Source: Notospermus geniculatus (taxonomy: Eukaryota; Nemertea; Pilidiophora; Heteronemertea; Lineidae). Taken from it: DNA of 64,000 nt. Position 1 is the stretch's first letter. Every line of letters begins with the position of its first letter. Positions 1-11,452 of the stretch are shown here, piece after piece. Under the pieces are notes generated by a model. The model worked only from the letters and a program-made list of their open reading frames with translations, made no database searches and was not told where the DNA came from. The stretch is from contig NMRB01000667.1 of NCBI GenBank assembly GCA_002633025.1, forward strand, positions 241,144 through 305,143, given 5' to 3'. The position numbers were made by a program, and so were the translations under genes.

Positions 1-889
1 CCCATCAATGCCTAGGCTTTAGGTAATTATTTTCAGCAGTAGATAAAAATTTTAGTACACACGTCATGTATCTACATGTACTACACTTTTACTAATCGTA
101 CCGCCCATTGCGCTTGTACACTTGAAGTTGAATTGACAGTATCATTAGTATGACTATGTACGTGTTACTTTTATGTTGCCTTCGAACACCTTGCTATTCC
201 ATCCATCATATCACCCGTGTTTTCGCCGAACGTCGGGGATGTTCTAAAAAGCGTCAGTTCGTCCAGATGTACACAAAATCCTACGGCAGATTGTTACAGC
301 TTTCCCACCTCATCTCCTGGAGTAGATCATTACCGTACGACCTTTTAGGTATTGGTCCTTAACTCATCAGCATCTCTCATCACACAGACTACTCGTATTT
401 AACGAGTCGGTGACCGCGATATCGCATGTTCAGTCCGTCAGGGATTCGCTTACCAGAGAGTGTCTCATCGTCAGCCTGAGTGTTATCGATAGAAGTACCT
501 CGATTTTGCTGAGTATTTGTTGAGTATTACGTTCCGGGCTCAGGAATAAGGGGATTCGAGGGTGGACAATTCCACGATGACACGCATGTCGAGGATGACA
601 TAGAGCTTCTCTTTTGAATTCCGTCAAATGGGACATCATGAAACATCGAAAAACATTTTGATTAAGCTGTCGTTTGAATGAAGTATCGATCAGGAAATAC
701 ATGAACAGTACATGTATATTTACAAAAAAATATGGAATGACGAAAACAGTGACAATGTAAATGAGAGGGTTTTGTACAGCGTTTTCCACTGTAGTCACAA
801 AACGGTAAAAATCGCTGTCAAATTATTACCGTTTAGCTACATGTATCGAGATTAAGTACTGAAAAAAAACTGAGAGCATGAAATAATAA
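1..889. other. Gene-poor DNA, no feature recognised
   Basis: Only short, unconvincing open frames are present. No splice-bounded exon, repeat or RNA gene was recognised. Confidence 0.5.
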
Positions 890-950
890 CAGGTTTCTAA
901 GGTGAAAGACATAGCTTCCTACCGGATTCGAACCCACGGACCCTCGCATT
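890..950 (-). repeat. tRNA-derived SINE fragment (B-box half)
   Basis: Read on the - strand it contains GGGTTCGAATCC (a polymerase III B box) followed by a tail ending AAGGTGAAAGACAT on the + strand. It is homologous to the longer copy at 57,615-57,728. The A-box half is missing. Confidence 0.6.
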
Positions 951-1579
951 AAAAAACAGAGACGTTTGAACAAAACCGAGAAAGAAACATTGTTTTTTCT
1001 TGTTTGAGATACAATGTAAACCAACATGAGGGCGACATGCCTTTTATCGTTTTCCTGATATCGTCTTCCCCTTGATTGGTTGTCGGCAAGGGAAGCACTT
1101 TCTTCTCATGTTCACATCTGCCAGCTTCTCTCGTTTCTCATGGCTTGTAAACAAGGATTAGATTGTCATACATCGTAAACACAGACATGTGTCAGCAACA
1201 GAGCAAAGATCTTGGGTGACAATCCCGGCTTAAGACCCAATCAATGTAAGATTAACTTGGCAAACACCGCGAGGGCTAGCTGCAATATCAAGATGTAGGC
1301 TACATAGGTGGTAAGGGTCGCCAGGTTTGTCATTTGACCTTCATATCACCAAAGATTTCCATGTACAGCTAGGACAGTTCCTTGTGCAACACCCAAATGA
1401 ACACACTGTGACACTGACCACTTGGACCAGTTCATATTTCCTCACCGATCAGTCTGCGGGACAGACAATGCTTTCTTGTTATGTCTCGCATTATCCCTGC
1501 CAAATCCCTGGAATTTGCGAAGTACATGTACATGTACATTGTTAAAATCCCATCGCAGTTTCGAACTGCTTCCCGTATA

Positions 1580-1700
1580 AACCACTCTGAAACTGCTTCG
1601 AATCACGTGATTCTCATCAGATGACCAATAGGCGTCACTAGTGCGCCTTAGAATTGGCGCCGAATTGCTAGCCAATCAGTGATACGCTTTCAATACCAGT
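1580..1700 (+). repeat. Dispersed repeat with CCAAT and TTGGCGCC boxes, copy 1
   Basis: About 100 bases, from GAAACTGCTTCG to CCAATCAGTGAT, match 34,315-34,420 in inverse orientation at roughly 80% by eye. Shared blocks include CCAATAGGCGTCACTAGT, TTGGCGCC and GCCAATCAGTGAT. The box content resembles a promoter. Confidence 0.55.
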
Positions 1701-1889
1701 TTGGGGCATGCCGACGGATGATCATGCGGCTTCTCGATGCCGAAGTTGTTTAAATCAATAAACAGATATCTTTTGGCGGCGTCGGCTCAACTGTCAATGG
1801 TGGCTTTTGATATAGCTCAAGCATCATCAAGTGGACAAACAAGAAAAATTATTCCATGCCCTTTGTATTATGTCCTTACACTTCTGGTA

Positions 1890-2040
1890 GCTCGACTTGA
1901 AAGTGCCAGCCTGAAGAAGACCCCGATTGGGGTCGAAAATTTGCTAAGATTCTGGAAATTGACTTCCTGCTTATCATCATTTTGTGTGTCAATTTTTGTG
2001 CTTTCTCTTTCTTTGTACAATATGTACATGCACATGTAAT
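1890..2040 (+). repeat. Dispersed repeat with hammerhead-like stem motif, copy 1
   Basis: CTGAAGA, a GACCCC-GATT-GGGGTC stem, then GAAAATTTGC at 1911-1944, followed by about 90 bases shared with 2,814-2,925. See the finding on the hammerhead-like core. Confidence 0.65.
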
Positions 2041-2660
2041 TTATGTACATTCGAAGTTAAACATCTACATGTACAGTACATAATGACGTGATGTACGTGG
2101 AAAGGTCTTAAAAACAAAGGTTTCCTAATAAATAGAGCATACCAACAGGAAGGAAATGATCTTCAACTTCAAATGGCGGTCGCATCCGCCGGAGAGCAAC
2201 AAACGAAGGTCGAGTACCCTGTGGTCTACCGGTCGGGTTAATCATTATCGTTGTGCGAATTACAAGTTGGGATACTGGTCAATGACCCGGCAATATATCC
2301 CACATTACTCATCTGAAGTGTAGTCTCCCGAATAATTATCGGACGATCAATCGACATCTTGCTTTCTGAACTTAGGCAAAACCTATTGGAACTGGAAGTA
2401 ATACACCGGTCGTCAAAGTATTTTTTGTAAAAGGATCAGGTTCTTGGTAGCAATATCGAGTTTTACTGGCTCACTTCATAGTTATTAGCGATGTTTCTGA
2501 CTGTGATATGGCACAAGTGAAGTCAAGTGAAGAAAAAAATCTTCAAAATGATAGCAATCTACATGCACCATGAATGGCAATAATTCACCAGAAAACGTTT
2601 TAACGTACATGTAAGTAACATACACAGTGATAAGTTTTTATCGTCTGTGCTGGGTTATAA
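2041..2660. other. Intergenic, nothing recognised
   Basis: AT-rich unique sequence with scattered TACATG hexamers. Confidence 0.5.
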
Positions 2661-3000
2661 GGGAGGTTAAGATATCAAACGAAAAAAGTAAACGTTAACG
2701 ACAACGTTATTTTTTGTACCGAAAATGCAACATAAAATCTGGTGTACAGGATTCTTCAGATCTACATGTACAGTTGGGATTCAGCTCAGTCTTTTCTGGT
2801 CTCTCCAACTGAAAAGTGCCTGAGGAAGACCCCGGTTGGGGTCGAAAATTTGCAAGATTCTGGAAGTTGACTTCTTGATATTTATCATTTTGTGTGTCAA
2901 TTTTTGTGCTTTCTCGTTCTTTGGATAAAATCTGGTGAACGTGTAGTATGAAAAATAATGTCGTAAAGTTTACTTTATCGTTTGGTTTCTTAACCACCCT
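2661..3000 (+). mobile_element. Inverted-repeat MITE (GGGAGGTTAAG... family) carrying nested repeat copy 2
   Basis: The ends GGGAGGTTAAGATATCAAAC and GTTTGGTTTCTTAACCACCC form imperfect inverted repeats of about 60 bases. The interior holds a second copy (2,814-2,925) of the hammerhead-like repeat seen at 1,890. Related short copies lie at 20,587-20,727 and 24,754-24,884. Confidence 0.7.
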
Positions 3001-4771
3001 ATTATCTCAGGATTCGCTTTTAGTATTACCTCGGTATCCAGACGTGCACGTAGTTTTCTTGGGACAGATCCCAAGCTAAACGCAAACTAATTACATGATA
3101 TTCCCTCCCAGCCACCGTAGAAAACGACCGGTCGTACCCTTCAGCTGATGATAGCAGCTTCTGATAGATTCAACTGTAATTAATTACCGGGACGAAATCA
3201 GCGCCAATCCCGTCCCTGGTTGGTATTTTTCTAATATCATGAGTCAATATCAAGCGTATAAAAGAACTCAGGTCTATCTCTTATTTAATCAGCGATCTTC
3301 ACTATCCGTCTTATATTGATATTTACATCAATATAGAATTTTTAAGAGTTCCTTTGTATTAAGCAAAGCTTCCGTAGACAAGCTGTCAGAACAGTGTCAT
3401 GCTTTTTGGATCGCAGGCGGATATTCCTCAGACGAGGTTAAATACAATGCACTTCTAAGGCTCATTAAAAACAAGATTATACAGTATGTACAATGTACAT
3501 ACAACTGAAAACTGCCTGATTTTTCAATATCATCATTGGTGTGGACACAGTAAATGTTCTGTGTCGGTAATATTCGCCGGATCTGCCAAAACCAAGAATT
3601 TCTCCTCTACACAAAATAGATTACAGTTAAACTTTAATACGCATTCGCATATTGACTGACAAGACAATTTCGCATCGGAATTCGTTCCTACATAAAGCTT
3701 AGCGCGCATGGACGGCAAATTTCAATGCGGTAGGGGTGTAAGCCGAATGAGGACCCTAGCTCACTGGCTCAATAGGTGTCACCAGTGGTTAAATCTATTG
3801 AAATGAAACTGGCAACTCGGTCCTGATCAATTTCCCACACAAAAGCCGTCCATTGTATAGGACCGAGTTTCGGTGTGCTGCCCTCTATCGTAGCTAGGAT
3901 GCCCATTATCTGGCCGTTGGGTCACCCCTAGCCTTGCCGTCCATGTGTGCTAAGCTTATGTCCGCTGTATGCTGCCAAATGTTCATAAGATGTTTTGGGG
4001 GAATTGAGAATCAGGGCCTGAGTGTTTGGACCCATTTATTGGAAAAGTTTATTGCGCAAATTCAGAACATCTGATGAAAAATTAGTTCGTGTACGCCGGG
4101 CATAGCCGGCTGCGAAACGGCCCCAATGAATAGAAGTAAAGATAGATAGGTAAGCAAACAACACCAAGTAACAAATCCTTCTTCAGTGACAACTTTGGCT
4201 TATTCACACTGTTCAGGAAACCATTGTCAACTTTCCTAATACATTGTAAATAAAACAGAGACGAGCCAATTTCCTTTGCAAATATAGACAGTTAGGTTAG
4301 CCTACATCAGAAAGTGTATCGTCTCCTCGAGACGGCCGAGAACGTCGAGGGGGATAAGATGAGCTGGTTGTCTTTTTGGTGACTACGTAACCAATAATGG
4401 CTACTGGGTGTCGAACTCGTCGATTCGGTATCACTCGTATGAAAGAATCAACTGAGTGCTGGATGAGTAGCTCCTTGAATCGCCCAGAAAGGATTCTGGA
4501 GAGGCTGCGGCAACAGTGAGAAGCGCCTTGAGACTATATTAGCGGAAAGTGCTATATTGGGCCTAAGCCACACACTATCAATTCACCTTGTCTGACGAAC
4601 ATATTTGAATCAGGGAAGTCATAAATTTCACAACCGACCTGAGAAAATCGAAAATGTCGAGTGCATGAGGTCTTCCTCGGTGCCGTTCTGTAGGCGAATC
4701 TTCAACCCCCATATCCTCTAAATAAAACAAAGGACAAAAAACTAGGCAACTGAATACCAATTGGCGACGAA
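3001..4771. other. Intergenic, no gene recognised
   Basis: Unique-looking sequence. Short open frames here lack splice support. Confidence 0.5.
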
Positions 4772-5092
4772 TATCGTAGGCCGGAGTGGACAAAAGTCTC
4801 CATTTAGGTATCATACCTAAATAGAATTAGGTACCATACCTAAATCAACCAACCACATGCTAGGAATTAGGTATCATACCTAAATCGATTTAAGTATCAT
4901 ACCTAAATCAACCAATAACAGGGCAGGAATTAGGTACCATACCTAAATCGATTTAGGTATGGTAGCCTACTTAAATTGATTTAGGTATGACACCTAATTC
5001 CTGGCATGTGGTTGGTTGATTTAGGTATAGTACCTAATTCTATTTAGGTATGATACCTAAATGGAGACTTTTGTCCACTCCGGCCTACGATA
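4772..5092. mobile_element. Nested palindromic fold-back element with TTAGGTAT units
   Basis: The outer inverted repeat TATCGTAGGCCGGAGTGGAC pairs with the end at 5,092. The interior is built of ATTTAGGTATCATACCTAAA-type units that are themselves palindromes, separated by CAACCAA spacers and repeated about six times. The whole could fold as one long or several small hairpins. Confidence 0.8.
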
Positions 5093-6040
5093 GACGTTCT
5101 TACTTCGTCGGGGAGCGAACCCTCTCTGCTACGAAATGACAATGAGACAGACAACGACATCAAATTATTGTTTTCTCAGAAGGTGCTTGAGAAAATGACG
5201 ACATCATATGTTTGATCGGCGTATCTGTGACAAGATACAACCAGAAACATACATATGTTTCCGATACAACTAAATTTTAACCCTGGTGAAATAGTCCTAC
5301 TCCAGGCATTTGATGGCTGGGAAATATCCACCATTCACGCTGTCGTTATTGGGGCAAATCTAAACCTTTCCATTACTTTTCCTTTCGGGTGAACATAATG
5401 TACAGCTTGAAAGCGATGAAAATATATGGCCGTACGTATACATACGTACGGGCCATAATTTTCAAGTAATGTACATTACTTGATTTTATGATAGCTCTAG
5501 AGTCATTAATTCTGTAGTCGCTCATAAAATTTGTTGAAGAGCGTTATAATCCCGTTCCATATCCCTATGGGATCGTCAAATTAGTGTCAGAATTGATACC
5601 GAGGAATACCACCATATTCCAAATGTCAAAAGGACGAGGCACCAGGTAACACAATGACAACCAAACCGCACCGACCTTAGTAACTGTGTCGCGTGGTATC
5701 TAAATAAATTGGCAGTTTGAGCAATAGATTGACGAGGTAGCCAAGTTAATTGGTCCCTACAGATGCCCTGACGATTGATCACATTTTTCATCGCGTCCTG
5801 CGGACAGTGCATTGTCAGCGGATGTTGTTGGTAGGACAGAAAGGTACAATCAACGCCACAGCTCAGGCAACAAGTAAACCCTAGAGGAAAAACTATTTGC
5901 TAGTGTTTCTCAAGTCCAGTTTGCATCATTTATATACATTTTTAGTATGTATACATGTATTTATTGTGCCCTTATCATGAAATAACATGCTCGAAGTCTC
6001 AGGACGGATTCGAAACGTCTATTGATGAGCAAGACGTGTC
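5093..6040. other. Intergenic with two short perfect hairpins
   Basis: Near 5,432-5,457 lies a GGCCGTACGTATAC palindrome, followed by TCAAGTAATGTACATTACTT near 5,462. No gene was recognised. Confidence 0.5.
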
Positions 6041-6044
6041 ACAG

Positions 6045-6230
6045 TATTGTATTGGATTGGATTTTTTCATCAGGCCGGAAGTCAAAGCATTATTGGCCCA
6101 GGTGGGCTATCAAAAGGATGGAAGAGGCCATCTCATGTTACTCATGTTCCTCGCTTTGATAATGTCTTTTCCTTGGGCAGTTTACTACCCAACGCAGTGG
6201 AATTGTGTCCAAGTGATTGTCGTGACTATA
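6045..6230 (+). repeat. Diverged third copy of a dispersed repeat found in duplication copies A and B
   Basis: CATCAGGCCGGAAGTCAAAGC and the following CCATCTC..GTTACTCATGTTCCTC match 25,855-25,945 with many substitutions. The stretch is therefore a dispersed repeat and not a coding exon. Confidence 0.55.
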
Positions 6231-6585
6231 CGCCCTTTATACTTGTTGAATGTTTTAAACCTTCATGCATCTATTTTTGCACTTATGTAATTTACCATTG
6301 AGTCACATGCTTTATTGTTCAATCTTCTCTTCATACGTTGACGTCCGCCTCCACTGTGGAGTTGTCAGTGCATGTGTTGCTGGTAGTGCACCACGACAGG
6401 GGCATTTATTTATCAACCTACATGTACACTTGAGTACAACCTACCATGGGCTTTTGTGATATGCACTGTAATAAAGATCCGGCCGGAGGTTAGGACATGT
6501 AGGAGGGCGAAGCTCCGTTATATGGCCACTTGGCAACAGCAGGATTTTATCGCAGACAGATGTACATGTGTACGTGTCTAAAGTC

Positions 6586-6812
6586 TACCGTAATACGAGC
6601 CGCTCACAACGGTTCTTGACTTTCCTCACCTGTCAGATTCGAAGAGACTCGAGACCTCAACGAACGACTACCATAATACGAGCCGCTCACAACGGTTCTC
6701 GACTTTCCTCACCCGTCAGATTCGAAGAGACTCGAGACCTCAACGAACGACTACCGTAATACGAGCCGCTCACAACGGTTCTTGACTTTCCTCCCCCATC
6801 AGATTCGAAGAG
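6586..6812 (+). repeat. 83-bp tandem repeat, about 2.7 copies
   Basis: Units start at TACCGTAATACGAGCCGCTC (6,586, 6,669, 6,752). The third unit is interrupted after TTCGAAGAG by the 6,813-7,332 element and resumes after it with AAGAGACTCGAG. Confidence 0.9.
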
Positions 6813-7332
6813 CACTGTGACCTACCAAAAGAGGGTAATTTATATTACCCTCGTAAAATGGCGGCTCTCCAGTCTGTCGATTCAGTCGGATTTTTGGCTC
6901 CTGTTCCTTACAAGATGTAGCTACGAAGCTGGCTTTTTGCAGGTAGGTGGAGAAAATGTTACTCTTTCAAGTCATCTATAGCATAACATGCTGAAATCCC
7001 GATCTTTCCCGAAATTAGACGCTGAAATTTGGCGATTGGACGAGGGTTATATAAATTCAGTATTACCTCGTATGCTTCAAATCTCCCGATTATATTACCC
7101 TCGTCAAAGTCGGCAATTTCACGGCCAAATTACTCGAATACTAGCACTTACAGGGGTTCGTCACATATACTGGCGTGTTCCTGACAGTTTTATCTACAAG
7201 CACATCCATAGGGGGACTGCTAAAATCGAATAGGGAAGGAATAAGAGCAGATAAACTTACCGAATCGACAGACTGGAGAGCCGCCATTTTACGAGGGTAA
7301 TATAAATTACCCTCTTTTGGTAGGTCACAGTG
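6813..7332. mobile_element. Non-autonomous DNA transposon, 71-bp perfect TIRs, 5-bp TSD AAGAG (Transib-like termini)
   Basis: The ends 6,813-6,883 and 7,262-7,332 are perfect 71-base inverted repeats starting CACTGTGACCTACC. AAGAG flanks both sides (6,808-6,812 and 7,333-7,337). The intact 83-bp repeat units show the empty site TTCGAAGAGACTCGAG, so the insertion is precise. CACTGTG ends with 5-bp duplications are typical of Transib, the RAG1-related group; no transposase is present. The 378-base interior has no recognisable gene. Each TIR contains AAAATGGCGGC, a YY1-like site. Confidence 0.88.
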
Positions 7333-7337
7333 AAGAG

Positions 7338-8055
7338 ACTCGAGAAACAGACTGAGACCACCGAACGACTCGCGTTCTTATTCCAACAGTTGGGAAAACG
7401 TTTGATGCCATGTCTCATGAAGGATTCCAAACGTCAAATGATGAGCGAAACGTCTTATGCCGCTCTTTTCTACAACGAAAGCAGGATCAAATGATTCTTG
7501 ACTTTCCTCATCCCTCGCTGATAGTTTTACTACAAATTAATTGAGAGCTTCTTTATTCCTCGTACTGATGAAATGAAATCCACGGAGATTAAAAATTTCC
7601 CTCTCAGCTGTCAGCGTAACAATTGGCAACCGGGGAATGCTTGGTCGTTTAATTACCACGAACCGTCAAGCCGGGGATTGTGGGATTAATCTAACAGGTG
7701 GTCGGTTTGCCGAGATAGGGTTGGATCGATAGACGGAAACTCATCGATAAAACAAACTCTGTAACACCGTAGGATCGAAACGGGGGGGGGGGGGATGATG
7801 CAAACGTTGGAACACTTTTGCCAAATTGCAACCCTGAAATGATCAGCGTTTGACCACCATGAATGGAATGACTATCTAAAGCGATAAACGATTAAATCTA
7901 AAATGATATCCAAAATGCCTTAAACCCGCCGCACAGAGTCATTTTTTCCATCAAATTGATTGGGTATACATGTATGTCCAAGAGGCTGACATGTTGGGTG
8001 AAGCACCGAATCAATCGGACTAATACTGTTTTTGTTAGTATTCTAAGGAAGTGTA
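7338..8055. other. Intergenic; G13 tract near 7,784
   Basis: A poly-G run lies at about 7,782-7,795. Nothing else was recognised. Confidence 0.5.
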
Positions 8056-8386
8056 TAGGGCCTGTGTTACAAATAGTTTCGTAAAAACATTGCAGTTTGT
8101 AAAATGTTCACGTATAAAACCTGTTGTTGTTTTTTATAGAAAAAATTGCATTTCGCCGAATTTCGTAAAAACACTGCACGTGAATCGTAAAATCGTACCC
8201 CTAGATGTGTAAAACTGAACACCCACTTCCATAAAATTTTCCATAGGTAACGAGAATCGTAAAACAGTTATCGACCATTTCCATAAAATGCACATTTTTT
8301 ATAAAAAACAACAACAGGTTTTATAAAACGTGTGAACCTTTTACAAACTGCAATGTTTTTACAAAACTATTTGTAACAGGGCCTAT
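8056..8386. mobile_element. Fold-back MITE, ATAGGGCCTGTGTTACAAAT ends
   Basis: About 100 bases at the left end are the imperfect reverse complement of the right end (TTACAAATAG, GTAAAAACATTGCAGTTTGT and AAAACCTGTTGTTGTTTTTTA arms). Confidence 0.8.
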
Positions 8387-8761
8387 TCGAAAGGACATTT
8401 TTGTGGGATAGAATTTCTCTGAAGGATCTCTGAGTTACCGACAACGTCTTTGCGAAGGTAAACTGTTCGAGTTTTGACCGTGTAAGGCATCATCACGGTG
8501 TCGTTGTGGGCATTTCGTGACTGACAGTTGGCGATTCTACTTGATAGCGCAAATTTTCCCGAGGCACTCCAGTTTCCTGGCCTCCTGCCGTTGATAAATT
8601 AGCCAAATATTATCCACAAAGCTTATATCGCCGTAGCTCAGTTATCGATTTCTATAGGATTTCTTAAATGTCCGGATTCAAAGGTATCCATGGTTTGCTC
8701 GAACGTTTCCGGTTTTTGGTGTTGATGTCAGTCACTATCCGTTCATTCCTGATACAAAATA

Positions 8762-8885
8762 GGGAGGTTTCGCAAGTGCCCGGTTAGGCCATACGACGAC
8801 ATTTACATGTATCTATTGTTTGGGTATACCCACACAATAGATAAACGTCGTCGTAAGGCCTAACCGGGCGCTTGCAAAACCTCCC
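8762..8885. mobile_element. Palindromic MITE (GGGAGGTTTCGCAAG family), copy 1, TA TSD
   Basis: Near-perfect 124-base hairpin from GGGAGGTTTCGCAAG to CTTGCAAAACCTCCC with the arm TTGTTTGGGTATACC at the centre. It is flanked by TA on both sides. A second copy lies at 55,660-55,777. Confidence 0.9.
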
Positions 8886-11344
8886 TAATAACAAATAGCT
8901 ACGCCATATTGTCTGAAAACACCCAGCATACAACAGGCCTAATACAGGCATAATTTTGTATCTTGAAGATGAAAGCCATTTCATAGCAAGGAATATTGAT
9001 GTCACAAAAGAAAAAACGGAAAGTCAGAAAGAAAAATTACGAGAGGCAAAGAAAGCCAACTGGCCTCAGGCATCCCTTTTGTAGTTTTTATTGATGCACG
9101 CCTTCACCTTACATTTCTATACTCTAATGGGAGTGAGTGGGAAGGTGGCGACTTCGACTACCGGTAGTTCAAAGATATCGGCTAAAGCAGCGTGTACATT
9201 GGCAAACATTTCATTCAGCAACATTTTCACAACATCCAACAAAAATGACTCGCAAACTTAGTACAACAACTTGCTTGTCAGCTCACACAACAGCAGCCGG
9301 AGAGCACGTTTGGACTGTTGGTCGCGTATAACTTCTGCAAATAAGTCGGAGGAAAGCATTGATGTCCACTGGCTCATCGATATCGGCAGTGAGTAGTGCT
9401 TGAATCGATCTTATGCCATGGTGTGTTCCAGCACGAGCTGGGGCTTCTTGACTTCTTGCCTCCTGAAGTTTGCCTTGGTAATCATCAATATACACGCTTT
9501 CGACAAGAACAAATTGAAATAAATTGATATTAGACCAGCAATGGTTACACGTTATCCATCATATTATGAATCATTTGCTTTGTAATTAGATTTGTTGGCG
9601 GTAACAGGGATAGCAAATCTTATTCATAGCGGAGTTGATGCGAGGCGTCAAAACATGGTTATGTGTAGTAACGATCCTTGGCTAAACCATATTTTTTTTT
9701 ATAAAAGAGCGGGTGCGTAATGCACAGATCAGTGTAAATCCCGTAGATACAATGTACACCCTTGGAGGAATTATAGTATAATTCCTCCAAGGTACACCAA
9801 AATCGCAGTAAGGTCACAGAAGTCTGGCATTGCCGAGACCGTCTTCGCCTGTTGGGCAAGGTCGGCGCTGCTGGTCACAGTGCAGGCTATCTTCGAAGTC
9901 CTGACACACTAGGAAAGCCAGGTCTCTGTATACCATACCGTACAAGCTTAAATCTGGAGGGCTAGCCAATATTCATGTTGAGGTTGCCTGTACTTTGTGG
10001 TATCCAATGATTCTCAATTTCGGAAGAACTGACTCCCCGGCCGAAATTTCCATACATATGGGTATAATGGGACCGTGTTCTGAGAGTCTCGGTATTACTT
10101 TACGAATGCGCAAATCTTTTGTTGGACAGAGTCTGATCAACAGGATGCGTGAAGTTACGAGGGCTTCCGTCGTTAACAAGGTCCCAGACCAGGAGTTTCC
10201 GCCAGCCCGCCCTACCCCCGCTAGCTACGCCCGTGTTCTTCTCGGATGACGTACATGTAGGTGCGACCTGACATCAGCGTAAGGTAGGCTTACCATGGAT
10301 CACAATACTGATGTCCGACCGTAAAAGAAGTATCTTCTAACCAACACGTTTGATATCGTAAACCACTCCCAGAGAAAAACGCTTTCAGGAGTTCGACGAA
10401 ATATTGTACATGTAATTGAAGGCGGCTCCCAGCAGGTGAAATATATTGGCCGGAGGTACTGCAGAAAAATCTTTTTGAAGTATCCTCTAACGCCATGTGC
10501 AATTCTGACACCCTCGTCAAATGCTGATTATGTTTTCTTGTCAGTTATATCCGTTCTTTACGGCCAGCCCACCTCTACGTCCGGCGCCAACTCGTAATCC
10601 TTATTATCCTGCATCAGATGACCTTATTAGAAGAATATTCGATCCGCTGTTATGACCGTACAGGGTAGGGCAAAGTACGTGATCTAGTTCAAAGTAGGGG
10701 GATTTTGTTGTAAAAAAAGAAACCAGGTTAGCCTCAGTGTCGTGACTCGTCTGAGGCCAAATCATACTTCTCCGCCGACCGCTATGCCCAACGGAAATTG
10801 CTTTGTTTGGAACCTGCGTGGCGAGAAATGGCGAAAGTTCCGTTCCGCATACTCCATCGTCGACAATATGAGGAGGTACGATTTGGCCTTCCGACGACGA
10901 CCTGCAGGCAGTACTATTTGCAGTAATTTGACTTCACCATTGGACACCAACACCGAGTCGTACCCTAACCATTAACCTGCAACCTGCACTTTATACCACC
11001 GTCCTTCCAAATTTCAGTACAAGTTTCACTTGATCCATCTTGTACATGTTTACAAGAAATTGACCCATTACCCGGTGCCCTTGAAAGTTACATGTACTTT
11101 GGCGTACATTATTAGTGCCTCAATATGAAATATTTAATAACATTTAATTGCGAGTTGAGGATCGGCTTCCATCAGGTTCACTACCTCCTTCTCACCAATA
11201 TCTCGGATATTAACCAAATTAGTCCCTCGAGGATACCTGTCTCTGATATTAATTCCACTTCTCGAGTGTGCGAACGAAAGAGTCGTGGAAATTTCCAGGG
11301 TTATTCGTTGAAATATTGGCTAGATTAGTGGGTTGAACGCTCCT
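8886..11344. other. Intergenic, no gene recognised
   Basis: It contains one 33-base perfect hairpin (arm CCTTGGAGGAATTATA, about 9,760-9,793). Short open frames at 9,137, 9,995 and 10,742 have no splice or family support. Confidence 0.5.
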
Positions 11345-11452
11345 GGGCCCGTATGCATAAAGGTGGAATAAGCTAATTCCAGGTATAACTTCACATTATA
11401 ACATTAAGTTATACCTGGAATAAGCTTATTCCACCTTTATGCATACGGCCCC
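11345..11452. mobile_element. Hairpin MITE, GGGCCGTATGCATAAAGG type
   Basis: The arms GCATAAAGGTGGAATAAGC and AAGCTTATTCCACCTTTATGC face each other around a 20-base loop. CCTGG borders both sides and may be the target duplication. It is one of at least four GGGCCGTAT-ended hairpins in the window. Confidence 0.82.

Noticed and set aside
6586-6812. Possible CRISPR-like array
   Set aside because: The 83-bp units are contiguous tandem repeats without unique spacers, in an intron-bearing eukaryotic genome.
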